NCBI GenBank assembly: GCA_046309355.1
Contig: JBKCPL010000031.1
Coordinates: 74,520-138,519 of the forward strand
DNA length: 64,000 nt
Direction: 5' to 3'
DNA from: CAYSBE01 sp046309355
GTDB lineage: Bacteria; Bacteroidota; Bacteroidia; UKL13-3
This document shows positions 26,639-35,886 of this stretch, one piece after another (position 1 is the stretch's first letter; each line of letters opens with the position of its first letter). Under the pieces are notes generated by a model, which was not told where the DNA came from, did no database searches, and saw only the letters and a program-made list of their open reading frames with translations. Both the position numbers and the translations under genes were made by a program.

Positions 26639-29600
26639 TCCTGCACCACTTTATCTATTTCAGCAAGTATCTGTTTCTTCAAATCGTCAATTGAATTAGC
26701 CAGCAAGGCTGATTTCTTATCAAAGTCAACTGAGCGAATACGCATATTCAACACAAAGGTATCGCCATGTTTCTTGTAGGTACCGCTAAGCTTGTACGCC
26801 TCGGGAAAGTCTTTAACATCCAAAAATACCAGCGACCCGCCTTTAGCTCCTGAAACGCTTCTTTCGTTTAGCTCACCATCAATTAACTTACTTAAGCCGA
26901 GTTGGTCTTCCGACTCATCCACATCAATAAAAGTAGAACGTACAAACATAGGCTTGGCCTGCGCCAGCGGAATACTTGAACGAACGTCTTCGCTTACCTG
27001 ACCTATATCAAAACTTTCCGCTCCGTAAGGGCTGAATACTTTTGGCTCTTGTATTCCGCCAATACCTGCAGCTATTTGCGGAACACGCTCGCGGGCAAAA
27101 TTGAGCAAAGGCAATACGTCCACAAACTCACTCTCACGCAGCGATGCACCTTTTATACCCTGAAGCAACGAATAGGTGAGCAGACCTTGACCGTAACGTG
27201 AGGCCTCGTAACTTACTGCATCAGCAGCGCAACCAGTAATGATGTGTGTGCCCGTGCGGTCTTTTAAGCGATCGAGGGCTCGCAGTGCAGAAGAAGAAAT
27301 ATCGCGTTTAGAAACCAGATTATCTACCACCCTGCCCGATGCACATGCATCAATCATCATCACCTGTTTGAGTGCACGTATCTGTTTTAACTTTTCGGTG
27401 AGTTCACCCGATGAAATTCCGACTTTAGCTCTCAACTGAGGATCTGAATACGCTTCAGCCTGAGCTGAATGAGCAGTTTGTGTCAGGTAATAAAAATCTC
27501 CATCGGCACCCCCAATATTGATACCGTGGCCGCTCAAGTAAAGCAAAAACAAATCTTCCGGTTTAGCCTTTTGACTTACTTCATCAAGCACCTGAAGTAT
27601 TTGCTCCTTACCCGGCTTATAAGACGATGCAGTATCGGTTGTAATAAGATAGCCGAATACCTGCGAACGGTTAAATAATTTTGACGCTGATAAATTGATA
27701 GCCCTGTAAATATCTGTGGCATCTTTAGACGCATATCTTAAATCAATAGATGATCCTTCGTAGTCAGATGTCCCAATACATACCACATATACCGATGGCT
27801 TAACCACAGCATTGGTTACTGCCTGCTTCAGCGGAATGCGTGCACCCCTGCTCACTATGGTTTCATCTAAATTGTAAGCCCTCACCTCTATGTCATTACT
27901 TCCACCTTTAAGAAAAGGATAACTGGCAGTAGGGAGAACAAGGTACAACGAATCCGATGATTCACTCACTGACTGTGGCCTAATATCGGTGATTACCTCT
28001 TTTCCATTTATAAACATAGTTGCCTTGCCTATACCCCCACCCTGGTTGTACAAAGTGATTTTCAAATCACCATTTTGCTGCTCTGGATTCTGCCATTCAA
28101 GTTTAACTTTCGGGTATAATTTTACTTCTTCAAATGTGTTGACCTTTCGAGCTGCCTCTGCTGAAATACCCAAAACCTTTTGAAGCAGATTGGGCTCATA
28201 GTATTTGGATTTCAACTGTGACAATTCAATAATTTCATTTCCTGCAACATAGTACATGAGTTTCATGGCACCGGGAGAAGCATCAAACATTCCTCCGGGT
28301 GTTATAACAACCCAATCGGCAGAATCAATTGGATAGAAAGAAGCCATTGGTTGCGATGTATGAATATCCCAAAACTTAACACACTGATCAAATCCTGTAC
28401 TAACAACAAAACTGTTAAATCTGAAAAATCCGTTTGCCTGGCGTTTGTGTCCCGTATATCTGTTTTTCTCTGAAACGGTTTCTTTCAGCCACATAACGAT
28501 ATCTGCATTGGGTGCATTGCTTATAATATCGGTATTGTTTATCAATGCATCCCATATGTTATATTTCAGGTCAATAATTTGCGATGTAGCCGCAGCAGCA
28601 TCAATAGCTACAATGCTGGGATTAATCCCAAACGAATAAAATTTGCCGTTATCGTATCGTATTTTCTGTGCCCCATTGGTACGTTGTGCAGGGAAAATTT
28701 CCAAGCGCTTGGCGGTTTTAGCATCCCATAAAATTACGGTTGAATCAGTTGAACCGGTAGCTATATATTTTCCATCAGCAGAAAATGCTCCACAGGTAAC
28801 CATTGACCGATGAGCCGCAAGTGTAAAAAGACGTGCACCTGTTTTCAAATTCCATACAGCAGAGGTTCCATCTTTTGATGTAGTAAGCGCGAGCGAATCG
28901 TTCCATACATCAATATCCGTGATTATATCACTATGCCCTTTCAGTACGTTCATATACGTGCGGTCTGAGCGCTTAAACACATATACGTTCCCATCTCGGG
29001 AGCCTGAAAGAATTAAGTCGTTTCCTGAAAATTTTGCAGCCAGAAATTCGGATTGCCCTGCACGTCTTAATGAGCCTGTATGATTGATAATATTAAATAG
29101 CCTGATTTGATTGGTACGACCTGCAAAAATCAATTCGCCTGACTGGGCATGCATATCGGCCTCGTTAAAGTTGAAACTATATCCTCGTAACAAAGGTTTC
29201 GCATTGGTTCCATTAAAGCTGAACACAGCATTGCCTGAACTTAATATGGCTGCTGTTGGCATAACCGAAATGGCATCAGCCGAAAACGGGAGTGTAGCTA
29301 CACGTTGTGCTTTGGCATTATCCAGTAAAAAGATGTGGCCGCTTTTATTAATGGCATAAGTTAGGTTATTGAATACAAACACGGAAGCCGCATCTGTGAG
29401 TGTGCCGGCCGGCTGTTGTTTATTTTGCTGCAGGTCGTACTGTATCAACTCACCTTTAGCAGTGAGTAGCCATAGTGTATTTTTACGCAAAAATGCATGA
29501 ATAATTTTTTCCGGTAATTGAATTATACGCAGCGGTTCGGGTTGATTGATATCGCGTTCAATACATTTTCCTGTAATATCAACCGATATACATGTTGAAT

Positions 29601-30108
29601 TTCCTGTTGCAGCAAGCAGCACCACTTCATCGTAAGCTTCATAGTTACGCACAACTTCGCCAGTGGAAAGCGATACTGCCTGAATGCTTTTATCAGTAGC
29701 ATATGAAAGTAAAAATTTATTGTCGGCAGAAAGCGCCAATTTCTTCACTGCCCCCCGATGGTGAATGAATTCTTTGATGACCTGAGCGGTAGCAATGTTC
29801 CAAAGCTTAATGGTGTGATCGGCAGATGCACTGAAAAAGAATTTCCCATTGGCGGACACGGCCAGAGCGTGAACAGCATCCTCATGCTGTTCATAACTTC
29901 GTATTTCTTTTTTCTCGTTTACATTCCACAGCTTAATGGTTTTATCGCGGCTGGCAGTAAGCACATACTGATTATCGGACAAGGCTACAACATCGTGAAT
30001 AATACTGCTGTGGCCTAACGGCAATACCAGCTCAGGTTTTTGTGCGTAAGTGTTGTGCAAACACAAAAAGCACACTATGTACGATATGTACAGCCATTTA
30101 TTCAGCAC
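26635..30108 (-). CDS. Exported WD40-repeat caspase-family protein
   Basis: A 1157-residue product. Residues 1-23 are a signal peptide ending in TYAQ. Residues about 28-610 contain many WD40 blades (ASRDKTIKLW, SASADHTIKLW, TGSTDSTVILW, TGFDQCVKFW), enough for two propellers. A beta-rich domain follows (about 640-760), then a caspase-fold (C14) domain at about 770-1035 with YLSGHG (His861) and MIDACASG (Cys922), so the dyad is intact. The last 110 residues resemble an LPP20/FlgO-type alpha-beta domain. The start is GTG, overlapping the WG gene by 11 bases. It closes a six-gene operon; export implies action in the periplasm or outside. Confidence 0.85.
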   Translation of the reverse strand: MLNKWLYISYIVCFLCLHNTYAQKPELVLPLGHSSIIHDVVALSDNQYVLTASRDKTIKLWNVNEKKEIRSYEQHEDAVHALAVSANGKFFFSASADHTIKLWNIATAQVIKEFIHHRGAVKKLALSADNKFLLSYATDKSIQAVSLSTGEVVRNYEAYDEVVLLAATGNSTCISVDITGKCIERDINQPEPLRIIQLPEKIIHAFLRKNTLWLLTAKGELIQYDLQQNKQQPAGTLTDAASVFVFNNLTYAINKSGHIFLLDNAKAQRVATLPFSADAISVMPTAAILSSGNAVFSFNGTNAKPLLRGYSFNFNEADMHAQSGELIFAGRTNQIRLFNIINHTGSLRRAGQSEFLAAKFSGNDLILSGSRDGNVYVFKRSDRTYMNVLKGHSDIITDIDVWNDSLALTTSKDGTSAVWNLKTGARLFTLAAHRSMVTCGAFSADGKYIATGSTDSTVILWDAKTAKRLEIFPAQRTNGAQKIRYDNGKFYSFGINPSIVAIDAAAATSQIIDLKYNIWDALINNTDIISNAPNADIVMWLKETVSEKNRYTGHKRQANGFFRFNSFVVSTGFDQCVKFWDIHTSQPMASFYPIDSADWVVITPGGMFDASPGAMKLMYYVAGNEIIELSQLKSKYYEPNLLQKVLGISAEAARKVNTFEEVKLYPKVKLEWQNPEQQNGDLKITLYNQGGGIGKATMFINGKEVITDIRPQSVSESSDSLYLVLPTASYPFLKGGSNDIEVRAYNLDETIVSRGARIPLKQAVTNAVVKPSVYVVCIGTSDYEGSSIDLRYASKDATDIYRAINLSASKLFNRSQVFGYLITTDTASSYKPGKEQILQVLDEVSQKAKPEDLFLLYLSGHGINIGGADGDFYYLTQTAHSAQAEAYSDPQLRAKVGISSGELTEKLKQIRALKQVMMIDACASGRVVDNLVSKRDISSSALRALDRLKDRTGTHIITGCAADAVSYEASRYGQGLLTYSLLQGIKGASLRESEFVDVLPLLNFARERVPQIAAGIGGIQEPKVFSPYGAESFDIGQVSEDVRSSIPLAQAKPMFVRSTFIDVDESEDQLGLSKLIDGELNERSVSGAKGGSLVFLDVKDFPEAYKLSGTYKKHGDTFVLNMRIRSVDFDKKSALLANSIDDLKKQILAEIDKVVQD

Positions 30109-31723
30109 AATATACTTTTACTCCGTATTTGTCAATATATAACCACGTGTCGTCTTTACGAACCAGGCATAGCCCCTCTACAAAATCCAATATCTGATCG
30201 TATGTAGGCTCTACAATCTGCCGGTTGTTGCGATCGACAAGGCCCCATTTACCGCCCTTTTTAACTTTAGCTAAACCTTCAGCATTAAAGTCAGAAATGT
30301 CATCGTAAATTACAGGAATAACTACTTCGCCTTTGCGGTTTAATATGCCCCACATCTTATTGGCTCGCACACGAGCATAGTCCCCTTTAAAATCATAAGC
30401 ATTGTCGTATGTAATTGGAATGACTACGGTATTGCCTTTATTTACGTATCCGAACTTACCGTCTTTTTGCACCATAGCCAGCCCATTGTAGAAATTTTGT
30501 GCCTTCTCATATCCGGCAGCAATAAGCAGTTTACCGGTTTCATCCATAAATCCCCATTTGCCATTTTTAGCCTTTACGGGGTAAAGTACTTTTTGGTATT
30601 GCAACATAATTTTCTGCAACTTGGAAACATTCGGGTAGTTTTTGTATTTATTCAGGAATAGTGTTATAGTGCTTGTATCGCTGTAGTTGATTTCCATTTG
30701 CTCAATCATTTGCCAGGCATCTTTTACATAGCGGTTAGTTGGATACGACTGTATAAAATTGGAATAGGTTAAAGAGGTTTTTTCTCCTTTAATGGCAAGC
30801 AAATAAATCTGCTCCTCGGCTTGTGCTATGTAGGGACTTGTTGGATACTGATTGATAAAAAGCTGAAACTCTTCTATGGTTTTTCCTTTTGTTCTGGTCT
30901 CGTACAACATCTTTTCATATTTGCTTTTAGCTTCTGTCAAATACATGTTATCCGCACGTGTTCTAATAAACTCTTCAAACGCTTCCAGGGTGTTATCAAG
31001 TAAACACTTATCATATATTAAACGGTCAAATTTCTCTTTAGCTTCTTTGGCATACGGACTTTTTGGATGTTTCTTTGAGAATTCCAGATAGGAGTCGGGT
31101 TGCTTATCGTTGGTGTTTTCCTGATAAAACTTTAAATCATAATTGTCTTTTGCCGTTTTTGCTTCTGCTGCGTCCGGATATTTTTTAAGAAACTGATCAA
31201 AAGCAGCAGATGTGTTTTCCTTTTCTGCATCGGCAAAAGCCAGTGCATTTCGTTTTTGTAGCACTTCCGCTCTAAGGTGGGTTTCGTGAAATGAATTGAG
31301 GTATTGCTCAATTGCTGACAGAGTTCCTGTTCTTAATGCAATCGCATAGGCAGACTTTTCAATTTGTTCTTTGAGCGCTACAATTTCAGTTTCGCCTATT
31401 TGTACTGAACCCATTTCTTTTTTCATTGCCGAATTGGCATCACGGGCTGTCTGTTGTGCTTTGATGATAAATTCATATCCTTTTTCATAGTTAAATGCCG
31501 GATTATCTTCTGCTGCAAAATATCGGGCCATACCATACAAGGCTGCGGGATGTGCAGGGTAATCGGCCAATATGTCTTCAAGTATATCTTTTGCTTTTGT
31601 GTACTGTTTCTCATTTAGTAGCTTAATTCCCTTTTCTATTTTGGTGGCTGATACAGTCAGGGCTAAAATTGCCAATGCAAAGGCTAATGTAATTTTCTTG
31701 TATGCAATCATAGGTAAACTCAA
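30098..31723 (-). CDS. Exported protein with helical repeats and WG repeats
   Basis: A 541-residue product. After a signal peptide (ending near LALTVSA) comes a TPR-like region (residues 25-110), then about six helical repeats of 35-38 residues built on a YxxFLKKYPxSxYxxEAxxxY pattern (about 150-370), then four or five WG repeats (about 385-535) such as NGKWGFMDETGKLLI and GGKWGLVDRNNRQIV. Both halves are scaffold or binding modules with no catalytic motif. The frame opens with a TTG overlapping the caspase gene's TGA (TTGA); an ATG at 31711 is the alternative start and leaves the signal peptide intact. Confidence 0.8.
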   Translation of the reverse strand: MSLPMIAYKKITLAFALAILALTVSATKIEKGIKLLNEKQYTKAKDILEDILADYPAHPAALYGMARYFAAEDNPAFNYEKGYEFIIKAQQTARDANSAMKKEMGSVQIGETEIVALKEQIEKSAYAIALRTGTLSAIEQYLNSFHETHLRAEVLQKRNALAFADAEKENTSAAFDQFLKKYPDAAEAKTAKDNYDLKFYQENTNDKQPDSYLEFSKKHPKSPYAKEAKEKFDRLIYDKCLLDNTLEAFEEFIRTRADNMYLTEAKSKYEKMLYETRTKGKTIEEFQLFINQYPTSPYIAQAEEQIYLLAIKGEKTSLTYSNFIQSYPTNRYVKDAWQMIEQMEINYSDTSTITLFLNKYKNYPNVSKLQKIMLQYQKVLYPVKAKNGKWGFMDETGKLLIAAGYEKAQNFYNGLAMVQKDGKFGYVNKGNTVVIPITYDNAYDFKGDYARVRANKMWGILNRKGEVVIPVIYDDISDFNAEGLAKVKKGGKWGLVDRNNRQIVEPTYDQILDFVEGLCLVRKDDTWLYIDKYGVKVYCAE

Positions 31724-33165
31724 TATTCAATAACTATTTTATCTTTCGCATTTCCTTTAATGTTTGGATTTTGTTGCTGTCCGATGAGTCTTGCCTGGTA
31801 AGGCACTCCTGCATTGTGATCATTAACAAAATCATACACCTCATCCAGCGTTACTTTGTTGTCCGTATTTTTATCCGTTTTCTGCGGATTTTGCAAGGCT
31901 TTCAGAAAAAAGTATGTAAACATCCCATGCTGTTGTTCAGGGTACCAGTTAGCTGTTTCGTTGCTTGATGTTGCCGTAATAACAGCACCGTTTGGCAGCT
32001 CTACCTTGGTTTCTTCAACCGGAATACCCAGCGGACTGATATTTTCATAAATATTGCCTGAATAGCATGCATCGATAATAACTGTTGTAAATTTAGTTCT
32101 GATCTTAGCCAGATTTCCATAGAGCAACTCTGTTGGATATCCACCAAACTGAACGTTATTGGGCTTACACTCTACCGGCACCAGGTAGCTTTTTTTGTCG
32201 TACTGCGAGGGAGCTCCGTGTCCTGAATAATAAATGAACACTTCGGCATTGGGGTTTTTAACCAATTCATACAACTCAGCTTTGTAATTTTCACGTGTAC
32301 CGAATATGGCTTCAAAATCGCCTTTGGCTGCATTCTCCCGGTATATGACATTACCCGGCATAAAACCCATTACATCTACCAGGTATTTTTTAATCATAAC
32401 AGCATCATTAATTGCAAAATCAACATCCTTTCCTTTGATGTTTTTGTAATCCTTATTCCCAATAACCACTGCGTATGCATTTTCATTTTTACTTTTGGTT
32501 ACCGGAAGGTTTATATCAACATCTGAGTTCCCTACTGATATTACCTTAACTCGTTCGTTGATTTTTTGCACGTTGGAACTCAGATTAATATCAATGTTTC
32601 CGATATTAATGTCGAGTGCGGTTACGAAGTGATTCTGAACTGAACGGTCAAGCTGATACTCTGTATCCAGAAAAGGGTCTTTAATAACTAGGTCAGTCAC
32701 AGCAAACTCTTCACCTTGCAGTGTATACTTGATGTCATTAAAAATTAGTTCGTGCAAATTATCCTGAAAACTCTGAGCCTGCTCACCATGTGGAACTTTA
32801 ATAAGAAACGGCAGCATATTGGCTACTGTAATTTTATAGGTTTCATTTTCGCTGTCGTATACGGCATCAATTTTAGACCAGTCAATAACCTTTTCAGCTA
32901 TGGATGCAATTACAATCTGGGTGAATTCATCCACTTTACGCTGCTTGTTTTGCTTATCAACCCGCACCTGATATTCTTCCAGTTTTTCCATCGGATCTTT
33001 TTGTAACCACTCGGTAAGTTTAGCTTTCACGGTGGCTTCAATCTGCTCTGCATAAGTTGGTTTGTAGGTAACCATTATTTCGTTGCTGAACGCAACCTGT
33101 TTCTGCGCAAACACATGAAGTGTTAGCCAAATGAAACATACAACCAATAGTACTCCTTTTTTCAT
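31720..33165 (-). CDS. Exported caspase-family protease
   Basis: A 481-residue product beginning with a signal peptide cut after HVFAQ. Residues 22-225 are a beta-rich region without a family I recognise. The caspase-fold domain spans about 229-460 with VVIGNKDYKN, IYYSGHGA (His316) and VIIDACYSGN (Cys367); the dyad is intact. The start at 33165 rather than 33177 is set by a strong GGAGG Shine-Dalgarno 5 bases upstream. It is the fourth gene of the operon; bacterial C14 proteases of this type usually cut after Arg/Lys or Asp, but specificity is not visible here. Confidence 0.88.
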   Translation of the reverse strand: MKKGVLLVVCFIWLTLHVFAQKQVAFSNEIMVTYKPTYAEQIEATVKAKLTEWLQKDPMEKLEEYQVRVDKQNKQRKVDEFTQIVIASIAEKVIDWSKIDAVYDSENETYKITVANMLPFLIKVPHGEQAQSFQDNLHELIFNDIKYTLQGEEFAVTDLVIKDPFLDTEYQLDRSVQNHFVTALDINIGNIDINLSSNVQKINERVKVISVGNSDVDINLPVTKSKNENAYAVVIGNKDYKNIKGKDVDFAINDAVMIKKYLVDVMGFMPGNVIYRENAAKGDFEAIFGTRENYKAELYELVKNPNAEVFIYYSGHGAPSQYDKKSYLVPVECKPNNVQFGGYPTELLYGNLAKIRTKFTTVIIDACYSGNIYENISPLGIPVEETKVELPNGAVITATSSNETANWYPEQQHGMFTYFFLKALQNPQKTDKNTDNKVTLDEVYDFVNDHNAGVPYQARLIGQQQNPNIKGNAKDKIVIEY

Positions 33166-33170
33166 ATTTA

Positions 33171-33175
33171 CCTCC
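33171..33175 (-). promoter_or_regulatory. Strong Shine-Dalgarno of the caspase gene
   Basis: GGAGG on the minus strand, 5 bases before the ATG at 33165. Genes in this window otherwise show A/T-rich leaders with little Shine-Dalgarno, so this one stands out and decides the start. Confidence 0.7.
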
Positions 33176-33178
33176 ATT

Positions 33179-34186
33179 TTATTCTACTGAACAAGCGCAG
33201 CGGAAGCCAATGCTACCAAAGCTATTGCTCATATATTCAAAAAATTTATAGTTAAGCATCAACTCAAGCTCATCGCTGTATATCGAGCCACCTTTTACAG
33301 CTTTCTTATCCGGATCAGAAAGTTCTGCATCTTCGCACCATTCAGATGCATTGCCTGACATGTCGTAGATAAATAGCTCATTGGCCAATTTTGTTCCAAC
33401 GGTTCCCAAAAGTGTCAAATCAGCATTTTTAGTATACCATGCAATGTCACGAATAATATTACCGCCACTGTACACATAACCTCTACTGTACAGTCCACCA
33501 CGTGCTGCATATTCCCACTCAGCTGCCGAAGGCAGGCGCTTATTTTTCCACTTGCAATAGGCCTGCGCATCATTCCAAGAAACAAATACAACCGGTTCTT
33601 TCCATTCGTCTTGCTTTTTTACCTGTCCGTTAGGGTTGTTAAACCAACGGGCATTTTTGTTCAACTCCCACTTGTTGTTCTTAGTTCGTGCGTAAGCAGG
33701 CATCTTTTTCTCGGCATCTGTGGTGTAGCCTGTAGCCTTTACAAATTGCTCAAAATCTTTGTACGATACTTCGTACTGATCTATCCAATAGTCTTTTTTT
33801 ACCTGATTATTCTTTTCTGAGTCTGATGTTACGTAGATCATGCCCGATTTGTACTTAAGTGCTTCAACACGAATTTTCCCTTTGCTGTGGAACAGTGTAT
33901 CATTCAGGTAAGGATTCCATGAAAACTTCATATTGCCATGTGGCTTGATGTTATCTCCAACGTCTCCAATAGCATATTTCAACTCAAAGGTGATGGTATC
34001 TTTCTGACTGGGAACAAACCAGGCTCTTACTTTATACCTGCTGTTGGTATCGGTATCTTCCAGTGCATAACTCACCTCTATAATTCGCTGATCATCTTTT
34101 TGCGCAACCACATTTTTCAAAAACTCCTGTGCTTTCAAGAGTTCAGGTGCAATTAACAATGCTATATATACTATCGCGTATCTCAT
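33179..34186 (-). CDS. Exported FGE-fold (SUMF1-like) protein without catalytic cysteines
   Basis: A 335-residue product with a signal peptide (ending LLKAQ). Residues about 25-115 form a beta domain with the GDVG motif often found ahead of SUMF1 domains in this phylum. Residues 130-335 are a formylglycine-generating-enzyme fold: YWIDQYEVSYKDFEQF, PVVFVSWNDAQAYCKWKN-like sequence, RLPSAAEWEYAARGG, GNASEWCED, AVKGGSIYSD and GFRCA. In true FGE the KGGS motif is followed by two active-site Cys; here that stretch is SIYSDELELMLNY with none. It is therefore more likely structural or ligand-binding, as in GldJ/GldK of T9SS. Confidence 0.85.
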   Translation of the reverse strand: MRYAIVYIALLIAPELLKAQEFLKNVVAQKDDQRIIEVSYALEDTDTNSRYKVRAWFVPSQKDTITFELKYAIGDVGDNIKPHGNMKFSWNPYLNDTLFHSKGKIRVEALKYKSGMIYVTSDSEKNNQVKKDYWIDQYEVSYKDFEQFVKATGYTTDAEKKMPAYARTKNNKWELNKNARWFNNPNGQVKKQDEWKEPVVFVSWNDAQAYCKWKNKRLPSAAEWEYAARGGLYSRGYVYSGGNIIRDIAWYTKNADLTLLGTVGTKLANELFIYDMSGNASEWCEDAELSDPDKKAVKGGSIYSDELELMLNYKFFEYMSNSFGSIGFRCACSVE

Positions 34187-34190
34187 CTTT

Positions 34191-35153
34191 CTATCTTTCT
34201 ATAGTTATATCCTTATAATCAAAGGTACATTGTGCACTACCCATTTTCAGCTTATGTACCCAGCGCTGAAACTCTTCTGATTCCATATTCGAAGGTAACT
34301 TATATTTTTCAGTTGCAACTCCCGTATACAGGGTATTTGTGGAGGAAAGCATTGGGGATGGAATAGGTTGCTTAGAGAATATAACAAACATTCGCAACTG
34401 CTCCCTGTACTTACCATCGCTTACATATGCACTTATGTTATGAAACCCTGCATTCTCAAATACATTATTACGTGAACTAAAGAATAGATAGTCTTCGTTG
34501 GCATTTACCGGCATTCCGTTTTCAAATTCGGTTGATGCTTTGTCGTAAGGTAAAAGTCGATAACTTTTACCATCAAACATATCGTAATACACCATAAGGT
34601 AACCCGATTCGGGAGAGCGGAAATACAAATAGAACGGATCACCATGTTTGTAGACGGTTGCCTGGCAACGCCTAAACTCGTCCTCGCAGGGTGTAGGACG
34701 TGCAATAAAGTCTACTTTCGGTTCGGTTAGTTCCCTAACTCGTACTTTTAGTGTACATATTAACTCAACAATATCGGTTTTTTGACCTCCCAGTTTTACC
34801 GTTTGCCGTACTTCTTCAAATTGTTTATCGAGCACTTCCACTACTTCACCCTTTACAAATGTATTGGCTATGGTACTGAACATAGATTTTGTTTCGATGC
34901 GTGAACCGTTGTTGCTATTTTCTATGTAAGTAGAATTACCCTGTATAATAACCTTACCGAATGCTTTCTCAATGGCATTGACTGTAGCCAGTTCTTCGGT
35001 TTTATTTTCAGCCTCTAGTCTGCTTTCATTTCGAGTCCATTCTCGCTGTGCTGTACCTGTTACAACAGCTATATTTTGTGCATGTACATAATACGCCATG
35101 AATTCTATTACAAGAAGTAAACAAATTTTATGCATGCTAGTGGAGTGTTTCAA
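34191..35153 (-). CDS. Exported LPP20/DUF4384 domain protein
   Basis: A 320-residue product with a signal peptide ending YYVHAQ. Residues about 28-140 look like an LPP20/FlgT-type alpha-beta domain (GTAQREWTRNESRLEAENK, then a long helix). The C-terminal part is DUF4384, with FYLYFRSPESGYLMVYY and YRLLPYDKAS. DUF4384 is found fused to caspase or kinase domains in other bacteria, which fits its place here. The first codon is a TTG overlapping the upstream TGA as TTGA; an ATG at 35135 is the alternative and also precedes the signal peptide. Confidence 0.75.
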   Translation of the reverse strand: MKHSTSMHKICLLLVIEFMAYYVHAQNIAVVTGTAQREWTRNESRLEAENKTEELATVNAIEKAFGKVIIQGNSTYIENSNNGSRIETKSMFSTIANTFVKGEVVEVLDKQFEEVRQTVKLGGQKTDIVELICTLKVRVRELTEPKVDFIARPTPCEDEFRRCQATVYKHGDPFYLYFRSPESGYLMVYYDMFDGKSYRLLPYDKASTEFENGMPVNANEDYLFFSSRNNVFENAGFHNISAYVSDGKYREQLRMFVIFSKQPIPSPMLSSTNTLYTGVATEKYKLPSNMESEEFQRWVHKLKMGSAQCTFDYKDITIER

Positions 35154-35764
35154 TTGAGCGTTAGAAGTTTATCGAGTTGTTCGCCTGTCAGTTTATTTGA
35201 AGGGCTGTTCGCAATAACTGATTTAGCAGCTTCTACAGTTTGTTTCAAGGGATAGCATACGTGAACACTCACTTCATAGGTATTGCCCTGCTGCCTGTAT
35301 ATTTTAAGTATCGGCTCAACATATCCAAGCCGTGTTGTTATGGTATTTTTGGTTTGCCTAACCAATTCACTAACCGATTGTAATTCGTCTTTCGCAATGC
35401 GGGCATTCGACAAATTGGCCTCCATGACTGAAATTAATGCCGACTCAATAAGACCGGCTACGGCTATTTTAGCAAATTCAACCGCTTGTGCCTCAGCTAC
35501 CGACTTTACATTGGCCGAAGCCTGTGCATCGGTAACTACATTTACAGACATTCCGCGCTCGTCTTTAAGGCGCTGTTTTTGCCAAACTGTACTAAGCTGC
35601 TCAGATAAAGGCAATGAGCCCGGGAAGGTAACCCAGCCTTCTTTTTCAAGTCGCTTCAACTCTTTCTTAAGTTCTTTTTGCTGAGCATCTGATTGTGCAT
35701 AGGACTCCTGAGTATTGAATACCAATAAACATAGCCATACTAGCTGAAATATATATTTTTTCAT
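35150..35764 (-). CDS. Exported LPP20-like protein, first gene of the caspase operon
   Basis: A 204-residue product beginning with a signal peptide ending in ESYAQ. Then comes a basic helix (QKELKKELKRLEKEGW), a segment ending QRLKDERG, and a long Ala-rich helix before a final beta hairpin (VEPILKIYRQQGNTYEVSVHVCYP), together resembling the LPP20 family. The open frame runs back to 35869, but the ATG at 35764 begins the signal peptide. The 122 bases upstream contain no strong TAnnTTTG, so promoter position is unclear and read-through from the polyprenyl synthetase gene is possible. Confidence 0.7.
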   Translation of the reverse strand: MKKYIFQLVWLCLLVFNTQESYAQSDAQQKELKKELKRLEKEGWVTFPGSLPLSEQLSTVWQKQRLKDERGMSVNVVTDAQASANVKSVAEAQAVEFAKIAVAGLIESALISVMEANLSNARIAKDELQSVSELVRQTKNTITTRLGYVEPILKIYRQQGNTYEVSVHVCYPLKQTVEAAKSVIANSPSNKLTGEQLDKLLTLN

Positions 35765-35776
35765 ATTCATGAATAT
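35763..35776. repeat. 14-base palindrome overlapping a start codon
   Basis: ATATTCATGAATAT, perfectly self-complementary, overlapping the first two codon bases of the operon's first ATG (35762-35764). It could be an operator or hide the start in RNA, or be chance in A/T-rich sequence. Confidence 0.35.
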
Positions 35777-35886
35777 AAACTGCGTCATCAATTTTTTACG
35801 AAGACGTAATGTATTGAATACCCGAAAATAACAATTCTTTCCTATTGGCAATAAAAAAAGAACCCACATTAAAAAGTCTTAATCTC

